This document shows positions 44,038-51,395 of a DNA stretch of 64,000 nt, one piece after another. Origin of the DNA: Opitutaceae bacterium (lineage in GTDB: Bacteria > Verrucomicrobiota > Verrucomicrobiia > Opitutales > Opitutaceae); contig JAEUHC010000019.1 in NCBI GenBank assembly GCA_016794785.1, positions 744,001 through 808,000 on the forward strand, written 5' to 3'. Position numbers and translations under genes: made by a program. The notes beneath the pieces are model-generated. The model was not told the DNA's origin, searched no databases, and was given only the letters and a program-made list of their open reading frames with translations. Every line of letters begins with the position of its first letter. The stretch's first letter is position 1.

Positions 44038-44486
44038 GACCCGCGCCTTTCCCGCGTCCAGCAGCTGGCGCTGGCCGGACACAGCTCCCGGAACTCGCGG
44101 GTCGCCGCGATCGTCGGCGGCGCGGCGGTGCGCGCCACCGCCTTGAACCCTTGCGCGGAGAAATAATCCGCCGCCGTCGTGGTGAGCAGCCACCACCGGG
44201 CGACGCCCCAATCCCCGGCGGCGCGTTCGAGCGCGGTGAGCAAGGCGCGGCCCAGCCCTTGGCCGCGCCACGCCGGCGCCACGACCAACGATCGCAACAG
44301 CGCGTCGGCGTCATGGACCTCGGCGCCGATCGCCCCGGCCACGCTGCCATCCGCGGCGCGGGCCACGAGAAAACGGCCCAGGTGCGGCGTGATGTCCTCG
44401 TGCGGCAGCCCAGCCTGGCGCAGCAAGGCCGCGATGGCCCCGGCATCGGTCGCGACGGCGGGGGCGATGGCGGGTAGGTCTGGCAT
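44034..44486 (-). CDS. arsN2: GNAT acetyltransferase, ArsN2-like
   Basis: Acetyltransferase of 150 residues of the GNAT fold: acceptor part at the start, AGAIGAEVHDADALLRSLVVAPAWRGQGLGRALL (acetyl-CoA loop RGQGLG near 78) and the C-terminal AADYFSAQGFKAVARTAAP. The end (REFRELCPASASC) matches the terminal CPASA motif typical of arsenic-resistance N-acetyltransferases of the ArsN2 group, some of which modify organoarsenicals such as phosphinothricin-like or AST compounds. It lies between arsM and sigZ, 3 bp after arsM and overlapping sigZ, which supports a role in arsenic handling. The name is based on motif and context, not on a search. Confidence 0.72.
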   Translation of the reverse strand: MPDLPAIAPAVATDAGAIAALLRQAGLPHEDITPHLGRFLVARAADGSVAGAIGAEVHDADALLRSLVVAPAWRGQGLGRALLTALERAAGDWGVARWWLLTTTAADYFSAQGFKAVARTAAPPTIAATREFRELCPASASCWTRERRGS

Positions 44487-44489
44487 GGT

Positions 44490-45350
44490 TCAGCGGGGTT
44501 TGTGGGCGGTGATGAGCGCACTCACCAGATAGGCGCCGGCCTCGTCGGCGTCCACCCACTCGTTGATGAGCGCGCGCGACTGCTCGCGCAGCTTGATCTC
44601 GATGTTGGCGAAGCCCGCCGCGGCCAGCATCGCGCGCAGGTCCGGGAGCAGGGCCGCGCCGCCCACGCAGGCGCCGATTGCGGCGAGTTTGCCGCGCAGG
44701 GCCTCCGGCACTGCGCGGGTCGCGACGATGTCGGCGAGGGCGAGGCGGCCGCCCGGCTTGAGCACGCGGGCAGCTTCGCGGAACACGCGCTCCTTCTCGG
44801 GCGAGAGATTGATGACGCAGTTGGAGAGGATCAGATCCACGGAGGCGTCGGCCACGGGCAGGGCTTCGATTTCGCCGAGACGGAACTCGACGTTGCGCCA
44901 CTCGCTTTTGCCGGCGTTGGCGCGGGCCTTGGCGACCATGGCGGCCGTCATGTCCACGCCGATCACGCGGCCGGTGCCCTGGAGCTGGCGCGCGGCGAGA
45001 AAGCAGTCGAAGCCCGCCCCGCTCCCCAGATCGAGCACGGTCTCGTCGCGCTTGATGCTGGCGAGCGCCAGCGGGTTGCCGCAACCGAGGCCGAGATCGG
45101 CGCCGGCCGGGACGGCGGCGACTTCCTCGGCGGAATAGCCGAACTGCCCCGCATGGGAAGTCCCGGCCGGTGCGGTGCAGCACGACGGGGCGCAGCAGGC
45201 TGCCTCGTCGGGCTTCGGGGCCTCCGCGGTGCAGCACGCAGGGCCGCAGCCGCAGTCGGAGCCAGCCTCTTCGGCGATGGCGCCATAGCGATCGCGCACG
45301 TGGGCGCGGATGAGCTCAGGATCAATCGGGTGGGTGGGTTCGTTTTTCAT
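44490..45350 (-). CDS. arsM: Arsenite S-adenosylmethionine methyltransferase
   Basis: Methyltransferase of 286 residues that converts As(III) to methylated arsenicals using SAM. The SAM-binding motif VLDLGSGAGFD is near 105-115. Cysteines conserved in ArsM are seen: C90 (GLGCGNP), C178 (SNCVINL) and C228 (GACVGGA). The N-terminal part holds an additional Cys-rich stretch (C33, C35, C39, C40, C52, C53, C57, C58), as in many bacterial ArsM. ATG at 45348-45350 is preferred over an upstream GTG because AGAGGG lies 5 bases before it, one of the rare clear ribosome binding sites in the window. It is the first gene of the operon. Confidence 0.92.
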   Translation of the reverse strand: MKNEPTHPIDPELIRAHVRDRYGAIAEEAGSDCGCGPACCTAEAPKPDEAACCAPSCCTAPAGTSHAGQFGYSAEEVAAVPAGADLGLGCGNPLALASIKRDETVLDLGSGAGFDCFLAARQLQGTGRVIGVDMTAAMVAKARANAGKSEWRNVEFRLGEIEALPVADASVDLILSNCVINLSPEKERVFREAARVLKPGGRLALADIVATRAVPEALRGKLAAIGACVGGAALLPDLRAMLAAAGFANIEIKLREQSRALINEWVDADEAGAYLVSALITAHKPR

Positions 45351-45464
45351 AATCACCCTCTGCTGACGCGATGCCCTGCATTGGGACGCAAGAAATCGCC
45401 CGGGCCGGCGACACTTTTCGTTTGGCCTTTATCCAGGCGCCGGGCCTCACTCGCGCTCCACCCC

Positions 45465-46577
45465 ATGACGAACCACGACTGGATGCGCCTCACGGACGAA
45501 ACCGCGGTGCCCTCGCCCTCGCTCCTCATTTATCCTGATCGCGTGGAGGAAAACCTGCGCCACATGATTGCCCGCGCCGGCGGTCCGGCGCGGCTCCGGC
45601 CGCACATCAAGACCCACAAGCTCCCTCAGATCGTCGCGCGGCAGGTCGCGCTCGGAATCACGAAGTGCAAGTGCGCCACCATCGCCGAGGCGGAGATGGC
45701 GGCGCGCGCGGGCGCGACCGATGTGCTCATCGCCACCCAGCTCGTCGGACCAAACGTCGCCCGCCTGCTTGCGCTCCAGCGGGCGTTTCCCGGCGTGAAG
45801 TTTTCCACGATCACCGACGATCCGGCGGTGGCCGCGGAGCTGGACCGCGGCGCTCGTGAGGCCGGCGCGACCATCGAGGTGCTCGTCGATCTCGACGTGG
45901 GCATGGGGCGCACGGGAATCGCGCCGGGGCCCGGGGCGGTGGAACTTTACCGCGCGATCGCGGCGGCGGCGGGGTTGCGCGCGGGCGGCTTGCACGCCTA
46001 CGACGGGCATCTGCGGCAATCGTCGCTCGACGAGCGCAGCGCGGCGGCGGCCGATGGGATCGCGCGCACCGAGGCGCTGCGGACGGAGCTGATCGGCCTG
46101 GGCCTCGCGGTGCCGCGCCTCGTCGCGGGCGGCACGCCGACGTTTCCCATCCACGCGCGTCGCGCGGACGTCGAGTGCAGCCCGGGCACCTGCACGCTGT
46201 GGGACGCGGGGTATGGCGGGAAGCTACCGGACCTGGATTTCTTGCACGCCGCGGTGCTGTTCACCCGCGTCATCAGCCGGCCCGGCGCCCACCGGCTCTG
46301 CCTCGATCTCGGGCACAAGGCCGTGGCGAGCGAGATGCCGCATCCGCGCGTGGTGTTTCCCGCGCTGCCGGAGGCGTCCGCCCTCACGCACAGCGAGGAA
46401 CACCTCGTGATCGAGACGGCGCGGGCCGGGGAGTTTCCCGCCGGCACCGCGCTCTACGGCGTGCCGTGGCACGTCTGCCCGACGGTCGCGCTGCATGATC
46501 GGGTGTTCGTCGTGCGCGACGGACGCGTGGCGGAGGAGTGGCCGGTGGTGGCGCGGGCGCGGCGGCTGAGCTTCTGA
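45465..46577 (+). CDS. DSD1-like PLP enzyme (D-threonine aldolase/D-serine dehydratase family)
   Basis: Fold-III PLP enzyme of 370 residues, cytoplasmic. The N-terminus PSPSLLIYPDRVEENL and the RPHIKTHK motif with the PLP-binding Lys49 identify the alanine racemase-like barrel of this family. Near the C-terminus, H336-x-C338 (WHVCP) is the zinc-binding pair of eukaryotic-type D-serine dehydratase and metal-dependent D-threonine aldolase. It would cleave or deaminate a beta-hydroxy D-amino acid. Its TGA overlaps the ATG of the permease gene (TGATG), and the permease in turn overlaps the dipeptidase, which suggests an operon for D-amino-acid-containing compounds. ATG at 45465 gives the standard family N-terminus. 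Confidence 0.88.
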   Translation: MTNHDWMRLTDETAVPSPSLLIYPDRVEENLRHMIARAGGPARLRPHIKTHKLPQIVARQVALGITKCKCATIAEAEMAARAGATDVLIATQLVGPNVARLLALQRAFPGVKFSTITDDPAVAAELDRGAREAGATIEVLVDLDVGMGRTGIAPGPGAVELYRAIAAAAGLRAGGLHAYDGHLRQSSLDERSAAAADGIARTEALRTELIGLGLAVPRLVAGGTPTFPIHARRADVECSPGTCTLWDAGYGGKLPDLDFLHAAVLFTRVISRPGAHRLCLDLGHKAVASEMPHPRVVFPALPEASALTHSEEHLVIETARAGEFPAGTALYGVPWHVCPTVALHDRVFVVRDGRVAEEWPVVARARRLSF

Positions 46578-47914
46578 TGAACGAGGTCTCGCCTGCCTCC
46601 CTGCTCCTGCTGGCGCTCGGCGCGATCGCGGTGCTTGTCGCGCTGGTGACCTGGCTGAAGGTCAACGCGTTCATCGCGCTCCTGCTCGCCTCGCTGATCG
46701 TGGGCTTTGGCGCGGGACTGCCGGGGCTCACGGCGCTGAAGGCGTTTCAGGACGGCGTGGGGGCGACGCTCGGCGGCATCGCCGCGGTGATCGCGCTGGG
46801 GGCGATGCTCGGGAAACTGCTGGCGGAGTCGGGCGGCGCGGAGGTGCTGGCGGCGCGGTTCAGCGCGTTTTTCGGGCCGTCGCGTGCGGTCGCCTGCGTG
46901 ATCGCGCTGGCGCTCGTGGTGGGGCTCGTGACGTGGTTTTCCGTGGGCCTGCTCCTGCTGCTGCCGGTGGTGATCTCGCTCACGCACGAGACGCGGCGGC
47001 CGTTTTTGCTGCTCGCGCTGCCGCTCGTCGCGTTTCTCTCGGTGATGCACGGGCTGACGCCGCCGCACCCCGGGCCCGTCGTCGCGATCGATGCGCTGGG
47101 CGCGAACACGGGCCAGGTGCTCGTGCTCGCGTTTGTCGTCGGCGTGCCCGCGGCGTGGCTCGGCGGGCCGCTGCTCGCGCGCTGGCTGGCGCCGCGGCTG
47201 GTGATTGCGACGCCGGCGTGGGCCGCGCCGGGCAACCCCGCCCGTCCGCGCCCCGGCCTCGGAGGGACGGCGTTTGTGATTGTGCTGCCGATTGCGCTCA
47301 TGCTCGCGGCGTCGGCGGCGGAGCTGGTGTTTCCGCCAAAGCACGACGCGCGGGCGGTGCTCGGTTTTGCCGGGCATCCGGTGACGGCGCTCACGCTCGC
47401 GGTGATCGCTGCGCTGGTGGTTTTCGGGCGCGCGGCGAAGTTCACCCGGGCGCAGTTGCTCGCCTTCACCGAGCAGAGCGTGGCGGGCATCGGGATGACG
47501 CTGCTGGTCGTGGGCGCGGGCGGCGGCTTCGCGCGCGTGCTGCGCGAAGCGGGCGTGGCGGGCGCGCTGGGCTCCCTCGCGGGCGGGCTGCAGCTGCCGC
47601 CGTTGATCTATGGCTGGCTCGTGGCGGCGTTCATCCGGGTGGCGACGGGTTCGGCCACGGTCGCGATCACGACGGCGGCTGGCCTGATCGTGCCGATCCT
47701 GGCGGCGCAGCCGGAAATCAACCGGGAGCTGATGGTGCTCTCGCTGGGCTTCGGCTCGCTGGTGCTCTCGCACCTCAACGACGGTGGCTTCTGGATCGTG
47801 AAGGACTGCCTCGGCCTCACGGTCGGGCAGACGCTGCGCACCTGGACGATCACGGAGACGATCATCAGTGTGGCGGGGCTCGGGTTCACGCTGCTGCTCT
47901 CCCTCTTTCTCTGA
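46577..47914 (+). CDS. GntP-family permease
   Basis: Integral membrane protein of 445 residues with about 12 hydrophobic helices. The GntP/Gnt:H+ symporter pattern is seen in LLASLIVGFGAGLP, LGAMLGKLLAESGGAEVLA, GLTPPHPGPVVAIDALGAN (the conserved PPHPGP loop), FIRVATGSATVAITTAAGLI and SHLNDGGFW. The family imports gluconate and other sugar acids, and in E. coli DsdX of this family imports D-serine. Between a D-hydroxyamino-acid enzyme and a dipeptidase, DsdX-like transport of D-serine or D-threonine is the best guess. Start overlaps the preceding stop by one base. Confidence 0.9.
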   Translation: MNEVSPASLLLLALGAIAVLVALVTWLKVNAFIALLLASLIVGFGAGLPGLTALKAFQDGVGATLGGIAAVIALGAMLGKLLAESGGAEVLAARFSAFFGPSRAVACVIALALVVGLVTWFSVGLLLLLPVVISLTHETRRPFLLLALPLVAFLSVMHGLTPPHPGPVVAIDALGANTGQVLVLAFVVGVPAAWLGGPLLARWLAPRLVIATPAWAAPGNPARPRPGLGGTAFVIVLPIALMLAASAAELVFPPKHDARAVLGFAGHPVTALTLAVIAALVVFGRAAKFTRAQLLAFTEQSVAGIGMTLLVVGAGGGFARVLREAGVAGALGSLAGGLQLPPLIYGWLVAAFIRVATGSATVAITTAAGLIVPILAAQPEINRELMVLSLGFGSLVLSHLNDGGFWIVKDCLGLTVGQTLRTWTITETIISVAGLGFTLLLSLFL

Positions 47915-49008
47915 TGTCCACGCCGCCGCTCATCTTCGACGCCCACCTCGATCTCGCGATGAACGCCATCGAGTGGAACCGCGACCTCACGCGTCCGCTC
48001 GCCGAGATCCGCGGGCGCGAATCGCACCTGCACGACAAGCCCGACCGCGGCCGCGGCACAGTCTGCCTGCCCGAACTGCGCCGCGGACGCGTGGCCGTGT
48101 GCGTGGCGACCCAGATCGCGCGGCTGGAGCACGACGCGTTCAGCCCGGTCTTCGGCTGGCGTTCGCCGGCGCAGGCATGGGCGATGACGCAGGCGCAGCT
48201 CGCGTGGTATCGCGCGATGGAGGAGGCCGGCGAGATGCGAGCGATCCGCAGCCGAGCGGACCTCGAGGCGCATTTGGAAAAATGGCACACTGCCGACGAT
48301 GCCAGTGCCGCGCGCCTGCCGGTGGGCTACATCCGCAGTCTCGAAGGCGCCGATTCGCTCATCACGCTCGCGCACTTGGAACGCGCGTGGGCCGATGGCC
48401 TCCGCGCGATCGGGCCGGCGCACTACGGGCCGGGTGTCTATGCGCAGGGCACAAGCACGGAAGGGCCCTTTCCCTCGCGTGGCCTCGATCTGCTACGCGA
48501 GGCGGAGCGCCTTGGCTTCATCCTTGATGTGACGCACCTGAGCGACGCGTGCTTTCAGCAGGCGGTGGGCATTTATCGCGGCCCGATTTGGGCAAGCCAC
48601 CACAACGCCCGCGCGTTGGTGCGTCATCAGCGGCAGTTGTCCGACAGCCAGTTTCTCGCGCTGGTGTCGCGGGGTTCGGTCGTCGGCGTGTGCCTCGATG
48701 CTTGGATGATGGTGCCCGGCTGGGAGCGCGGGAAAAGCACGCCGGCCGCGGCGGGGGTGTCGCTTGCGACGCTCGCGGACCACATCGACCACTATTGCCA
48801 GCTGGCCGGCAACGCCCGGCACGTGGGCCTGGGCAGCGATCTCGACGGGGCGTTTGGTCACGAGCAGACGCCGGTGGGCGTGGATTCAATCGCCGACCTG
48901 CAAGGCCTGCCGGCGATCCTGCGCGCGCGCGGCTATGCCGCGGCCGACATCGAGGGGATCATGCACGGGAATTTTCTGCGGTTTGTGCGCGAAGCGCTGC
49001 CGGCGTGA
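47914..49008 (+). CDS. M19 membrane dipeptidase (renal dipeptidase family)
   Basis: Zinc dipeptidase of 364 residues without a signal peptide. Metal ligands follow the family pattern: H11-x-D13 (DAHLD), E144 (RSLEGAD), H208 (DVTHLSD) and H229 (ASHHNA), with Asp in GLGSDLDGAFG. M19 enzymes cleave dipeptides and tolerate a D-amino acid in the second position, and some act on other D-aminoacyl compounds. Its ATG overlaps the TGA of the permease, as third member of the operon. This context suggests release of D-amino acids from peptides for the upstream PLP enzyme. A palindromic element follows at 49035. Confidence 0.9.
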   Translation: MSTPPLIFDAHLDLAMNAIEWNRDLTRPLAEIRGRESHLHDKPDRGRGTVCLPELRRGRVAVCVATQIARLEHDAFSPVFGWRSPAQAWAMTQAQLAWYRAMEEAGEMRAIRSRADLEAHLEKWHTADDASAARLPVGYIRSLEGADSLITLAHLERAWADGLRAIGPAHYGPGVYAQGTSTEGPFPSRGLDLLREAERLGFILDVTHLSDACFQQAVGIYRGPIWASHHNARALVRHQRQLSDSQFLALVSRGSVVGVCLDAWMMVPGWERGKSTPAAAGVSLATLADHIDHYCQLAGNARHVGLGSDLDGAFGHEQTPVGVDSIADLQGLPAILRARGYAAADIEGIMHGNFLRFVREALPA

Positions 49009-49034
49009 TTTTTTCCACGGCACGTTTTGCTTTT

Positions 49035-49110
49035 GGTAGCCCTGCTCGTGAGAGCAGGGACCGACGGGGTTGAGCGTGGCTCGGTCCCGCCTCTCACGAG
49101 GCGGGCTACC
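49035..49110. repeat. Bipartite palindromic (REP-like) element A
   Basis: Two 30-base arms (49035-49064 and 49081-49110) are inverted repeats of each other with four differences, separated by 16 bases. Each arm is itself a hairpin: CCCTGCTC-GTGA-GAGCAGGG on the left and CCCGCCTC-TCAC-GAGGCGGG on the right. The four differences are compensatory: they keep both small hairpins perfectly paired. It lies between the dipeptidase stop and the ThuA-like stop (convergent genes), so it may also end transcription. Confidence 0.82.
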
Positions 49111-49117
49111 CAGGCAG

Positions 49118-50104
49118 CTACGGCTTCACCGCGCGCACCGTCGCCGGGCTTGTGGTTGAGAGCGCGCCTGCGGCGGGCGCGGGCAGCGTGACCTGGCCCG
49201 TCGCGGCCCACTCGACGCCGCGCGCAAAGGTGAGCTGGAAGCCGAGGCCGTTGACCGCCTCGACGGCGTGCCCGAGCGCAGTGTGGAACACGCGACCTTT
49301 CCCAAAGGGAATCACCATGAGCATCGGCTCGTGCTCCTTGCTTTTGTCGGAGAGCGCCGAAGCGAGCACGGTCACGTTGTCCGCCGGACCGCGGAGGCTG
49401 TCGTAGAGTTCATCTTTGGCGTGCATCCACTTCGCCGGCAGCCCGCGCGTGATCGGGTGATCGGCGCGGGTCTCGACGAGGAACTCGTGCTGCGGGCCGT
49501 GGCTGCCGCCGCGGCCGGCGGTGAGATCCTTAATCCACGCGCCCTGCCGCAGGCGGAGATAGGGGCCGGACTTTTCGTCGCGCCCGCCCCAGCCGCCGAG
49601 GCCGATCATGGCGTTGTAGTCCGGCCAGTCGGGGAAGGCGTTGTTCGCCGCGTGGTAGGAGACGAAGCCGCCGCCGCCGCGCACGAAGGCGGTGAACGCG
49701 TCGCGCACCTCGGCGGGCCAGCTCTCGCCGTTGTAGTTGGAGACGACGACCGCGTAGGCGGAGAACTTCGGGCGCCACTTGGCCCATTGGGCGGGCGCGG
49801 TGGCCTTGTGCGCAGCCTCGGCGGCGGGAAACTTCTTCAGGTTCTCCTCGTGCGCGGCCTTTTGCGCGGGCGTGGCGCCCTTGGCCATCTTCGGCGCGTT
49901 GGGCTTTGCCGGCGGCGTGGTGGACACGTCGACGCTGAAGCGCCCGGTGTCCTCGAGGATTTTTTTCAACAGCGGTGTCGTGACGGCCCACTGGTGGTTG
50001 TTCTGCCCGTCGACGATGAGGACCTTGAGCTTGTCCGGGGCGGCGATAGCAATGGCGGAAGCGGCGAGAAACGTGAGCGCGGTGCGGAAGAGTTGCGAAA
50101 TCAT
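49118..50104 (-). CDS. Secreted ThuA-like protein (first copy)
   Basis: Protein of 328 residues, signal peptide about 1-21. The ThuA/trehalose-utilisation fold (glutamine-amidotransferase-like) is recognised from KLKVLIVDGQNNHQW, VVVSNYNGESWPAEVRDAF, GGGFVSYHAANNAFPDWPDYN, HPITRGLP, HAKDELYDSLRGP, PMLMVIPFGKGRVFHTALGH. Family members are common in glycan degradation regions, but their reaction is uncertain (3-keto-sugar metabolism is suspected). It follows the WD40 gene with a 54-bp gap on the same strand. A paralogue is at 52935-53879. A Lys/Ala-rich insertion (about 70-105) distinguishes this copy. Confidence 0.83.
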   Translation of the reverse strand: MISQLFRTALTFLAASAIAIAAPDKLKVLIVDGQNNHQWAVTTPLLKKILEDTGRFSVDVSTTPPAKPNAPKMAKGATPAQKAAHEENLKKFPAAEAAHKATAPAQWAKWRPKFSAYAVVVSNYNGESWPAEVRDAFTAFVRGGGGFVSYHAANNAFPDWPDYNAMIGLGGWGGRDEKSGPYLRLRQGAWIKDLTAGRGGSHGPQHEFLVETRADHPITRGLPAKWMHAKDELYDSLRGPADNVTVLASALSDKSKEHEPMLMVIPFGKGRVFHTALGHAVEAVNGLGFQLTFARGVEWAATGQVTLPAPAAGALSTTSPATVRAVKP

Positions 50105-50158
50105 GAGGGGAAGGGTGGGTGGGTTTGAAAACGAAAGCTCCGGCGATGGCGAGCGCGC

Positions 50159-51298
50159 TCACGCCTCGCATTTCAGCACATAGACCGCGCCTTTTTCCGA
50201 GCCGATGGCGAGCTGGCGGTCGTCGGGGGACCAGGCGAGTTTCGTGGCGGGCGCGGGCATCTTCACGGTGGCGCGGAGCGGGGAGCGGCGGTCCACACTC
50301 CAGAGCCGCACGTGGCCGTCGGCGCTCGCGGTGGCGAGGAGGCCGTGGGTGTTTTGAAAGCTCACGGCGCTGAGCGGCGCGTCGTGCGGGAGCATCGCGG
50401 GCTCACGGCCTTCGGGGCCGGCGCCACTGCAATCCCACACGCAGCAGTCGCGGCCGCCGCTCGTCGCGAGCCAGCGCGAGGTGTGGTCATACGTGAGGTG
50501 CTTCACCTTGGTTTCGTAGCCGCTCATGTGCAGCTCGATGTCCTGCTCGGGAATCCAGAGGTGGACGCTCGGGTCTTGGTTGCCGGAGACGAGCCACTTG
50601 GCGTCGGGCGACCAGACGAGGGCGTGGATGCCGTTGGCATAGACGAGCTCCTTCTGCGCGAGAAAATCATCCGTGTCCCAGAGCGTGACGCCGCCATAGC
50701 AGGCCGACGCGATGCAGCCGCCTTGTCGAGGCGCGGCGAGGGCGGTGATGGTCTTGGCGGCGGGTTTGAAGGTGTGCGCGAGCGTGGCATCGGCGCGGAC
50801 GGCGAAAAGATTTTTTCCGGCGGCGGCGAACAGAAGCGCGCATGGAGCCGCGCCGCCCTCGGCGCGGTCGGAACGCGGCCCGTTCGCTTCGCTCAGGGCA
50901 GGCTTCTTGGGCGCTGCGTCCCCAACACGAACCCATTGCAAGTGCTCCACCCAATCGCGACCGAGCTCAGCGGTGGCGGTGTGCTGGCCGGCGGTGGCGT
51001 CCCAGAATTTCACGGAGCCGTCCTGGCCGCCGGTGGAGAGGAGGCGGGAGTCGGGAGTCGGGAGGAGGGAGGAATCGGGCGCCTCTGGCCTCCCGCCTCC
51101 GGCCTCCGGCCTCCACGCCAGGCAGTTGGTGCCGCCCTCGTGTCCGGGCAGCTCATGCCGCCGTGCGCCATCGGTGGCGGCGAGGAGCGCCACAGGGCCG
51201 GCGGCGCTGGCGGCGGCGAGGAGCGTGCCGTCGGGCGACCACGCAAGGTCGATCGTGTAGTCGTCGAGCTGGGCGGCCCAATGCTTGGTGAGTTGCAT
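50159..51298 (-). CDS. WD40 beta-propeller protein with repeat-derived insertions
   Basis: Protein of 379 residues with about seven WD40 blades (IDLAWSPDGTLLAAAS, SRLLSTGGQDGSVKFWD, VWSPDAKWLVSGNQDPSVHLW, LATSGGRDCCVWD, GLLATASADGHVRLWS, LAWSPDDRQLAIGSEKGAVYVL). No signal peptide, so it is cytoplasmic and likely a scaffold. Two segments do not fit the propeller: a Pro/Ser/Gly-rich piece (about 62-88) and AAPKKPALSEANGPRSDRAEGG (about 126-147). The second is encoded by a hairpin element (50848-50867 and neighbouring bases) with a relative at 54015. The reading frame is kept. Start is the ATG at 51296-51298; the upstream extension has no WD40 features. Confidence 0.82.
   Translation of the reverse strand: MQLTKHWAAQLDDYTIDLAWSPDGTLLAAASAAGPVALLAATDGARRHELPGHEGGTNCLAWRPEAGGGRPEAPDSSLLPTPDSRLLSTGGQDGSVKFWDATAGQHTATAELGRDWVEHLQWVRVGDAAPKKPALSEANGPRSDRAEGGAAPCALLFAAAGKNLFAVRADATLAHTFKPAAKTITALAAPRQGGCIASACYGGVTLWDTDDFLAQKELVYANGIHALVWSPDAKWLVSGNQDPSVHLWIPEQDIELHMSGYETKVKHLTYDHTSRWLATSGGRDCCVWDCSGAGPEGREPAMLPHDAPLSAVSFQNTHGLLATASADGHVRLWSVDRRSPLRATVKMPAPATKLAWSPDDRQLAIGSEKGAVYVLKCEA
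50844..50936. repeat. Palindromic element inserted in frame in the WD40 gene
   Basis: Contains a perfect 8-bp hairpin, CCGCGCCG-CCCT-CGGCGCGG (50848-50867), preceded by TGGAG and followed by a stretch ending in GGCGCTGCGTCCCC. The intergenic element at 54010-54066 shows the same order: TGGAG, then CCGCGGCG-CCCT-CGCCGCGG, then GGGCGACGCGTCCCC. One stem base pair is swapped (C-G against G-C), which preserves pairing. It encodes the odd Ala/Pro/Ser segment between two WD40 blades. Confidence 0.65.
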
Positions 51299-51395
51299 TC
51301 CGGGCGACGTTGCGGAGCCCGCGAGCGACCCGCAAGGCGCGAGAATCGCTCCTGACAAGGGGGTGTCAGCCGGTCATGGCAGACTCGAGCCGTCC

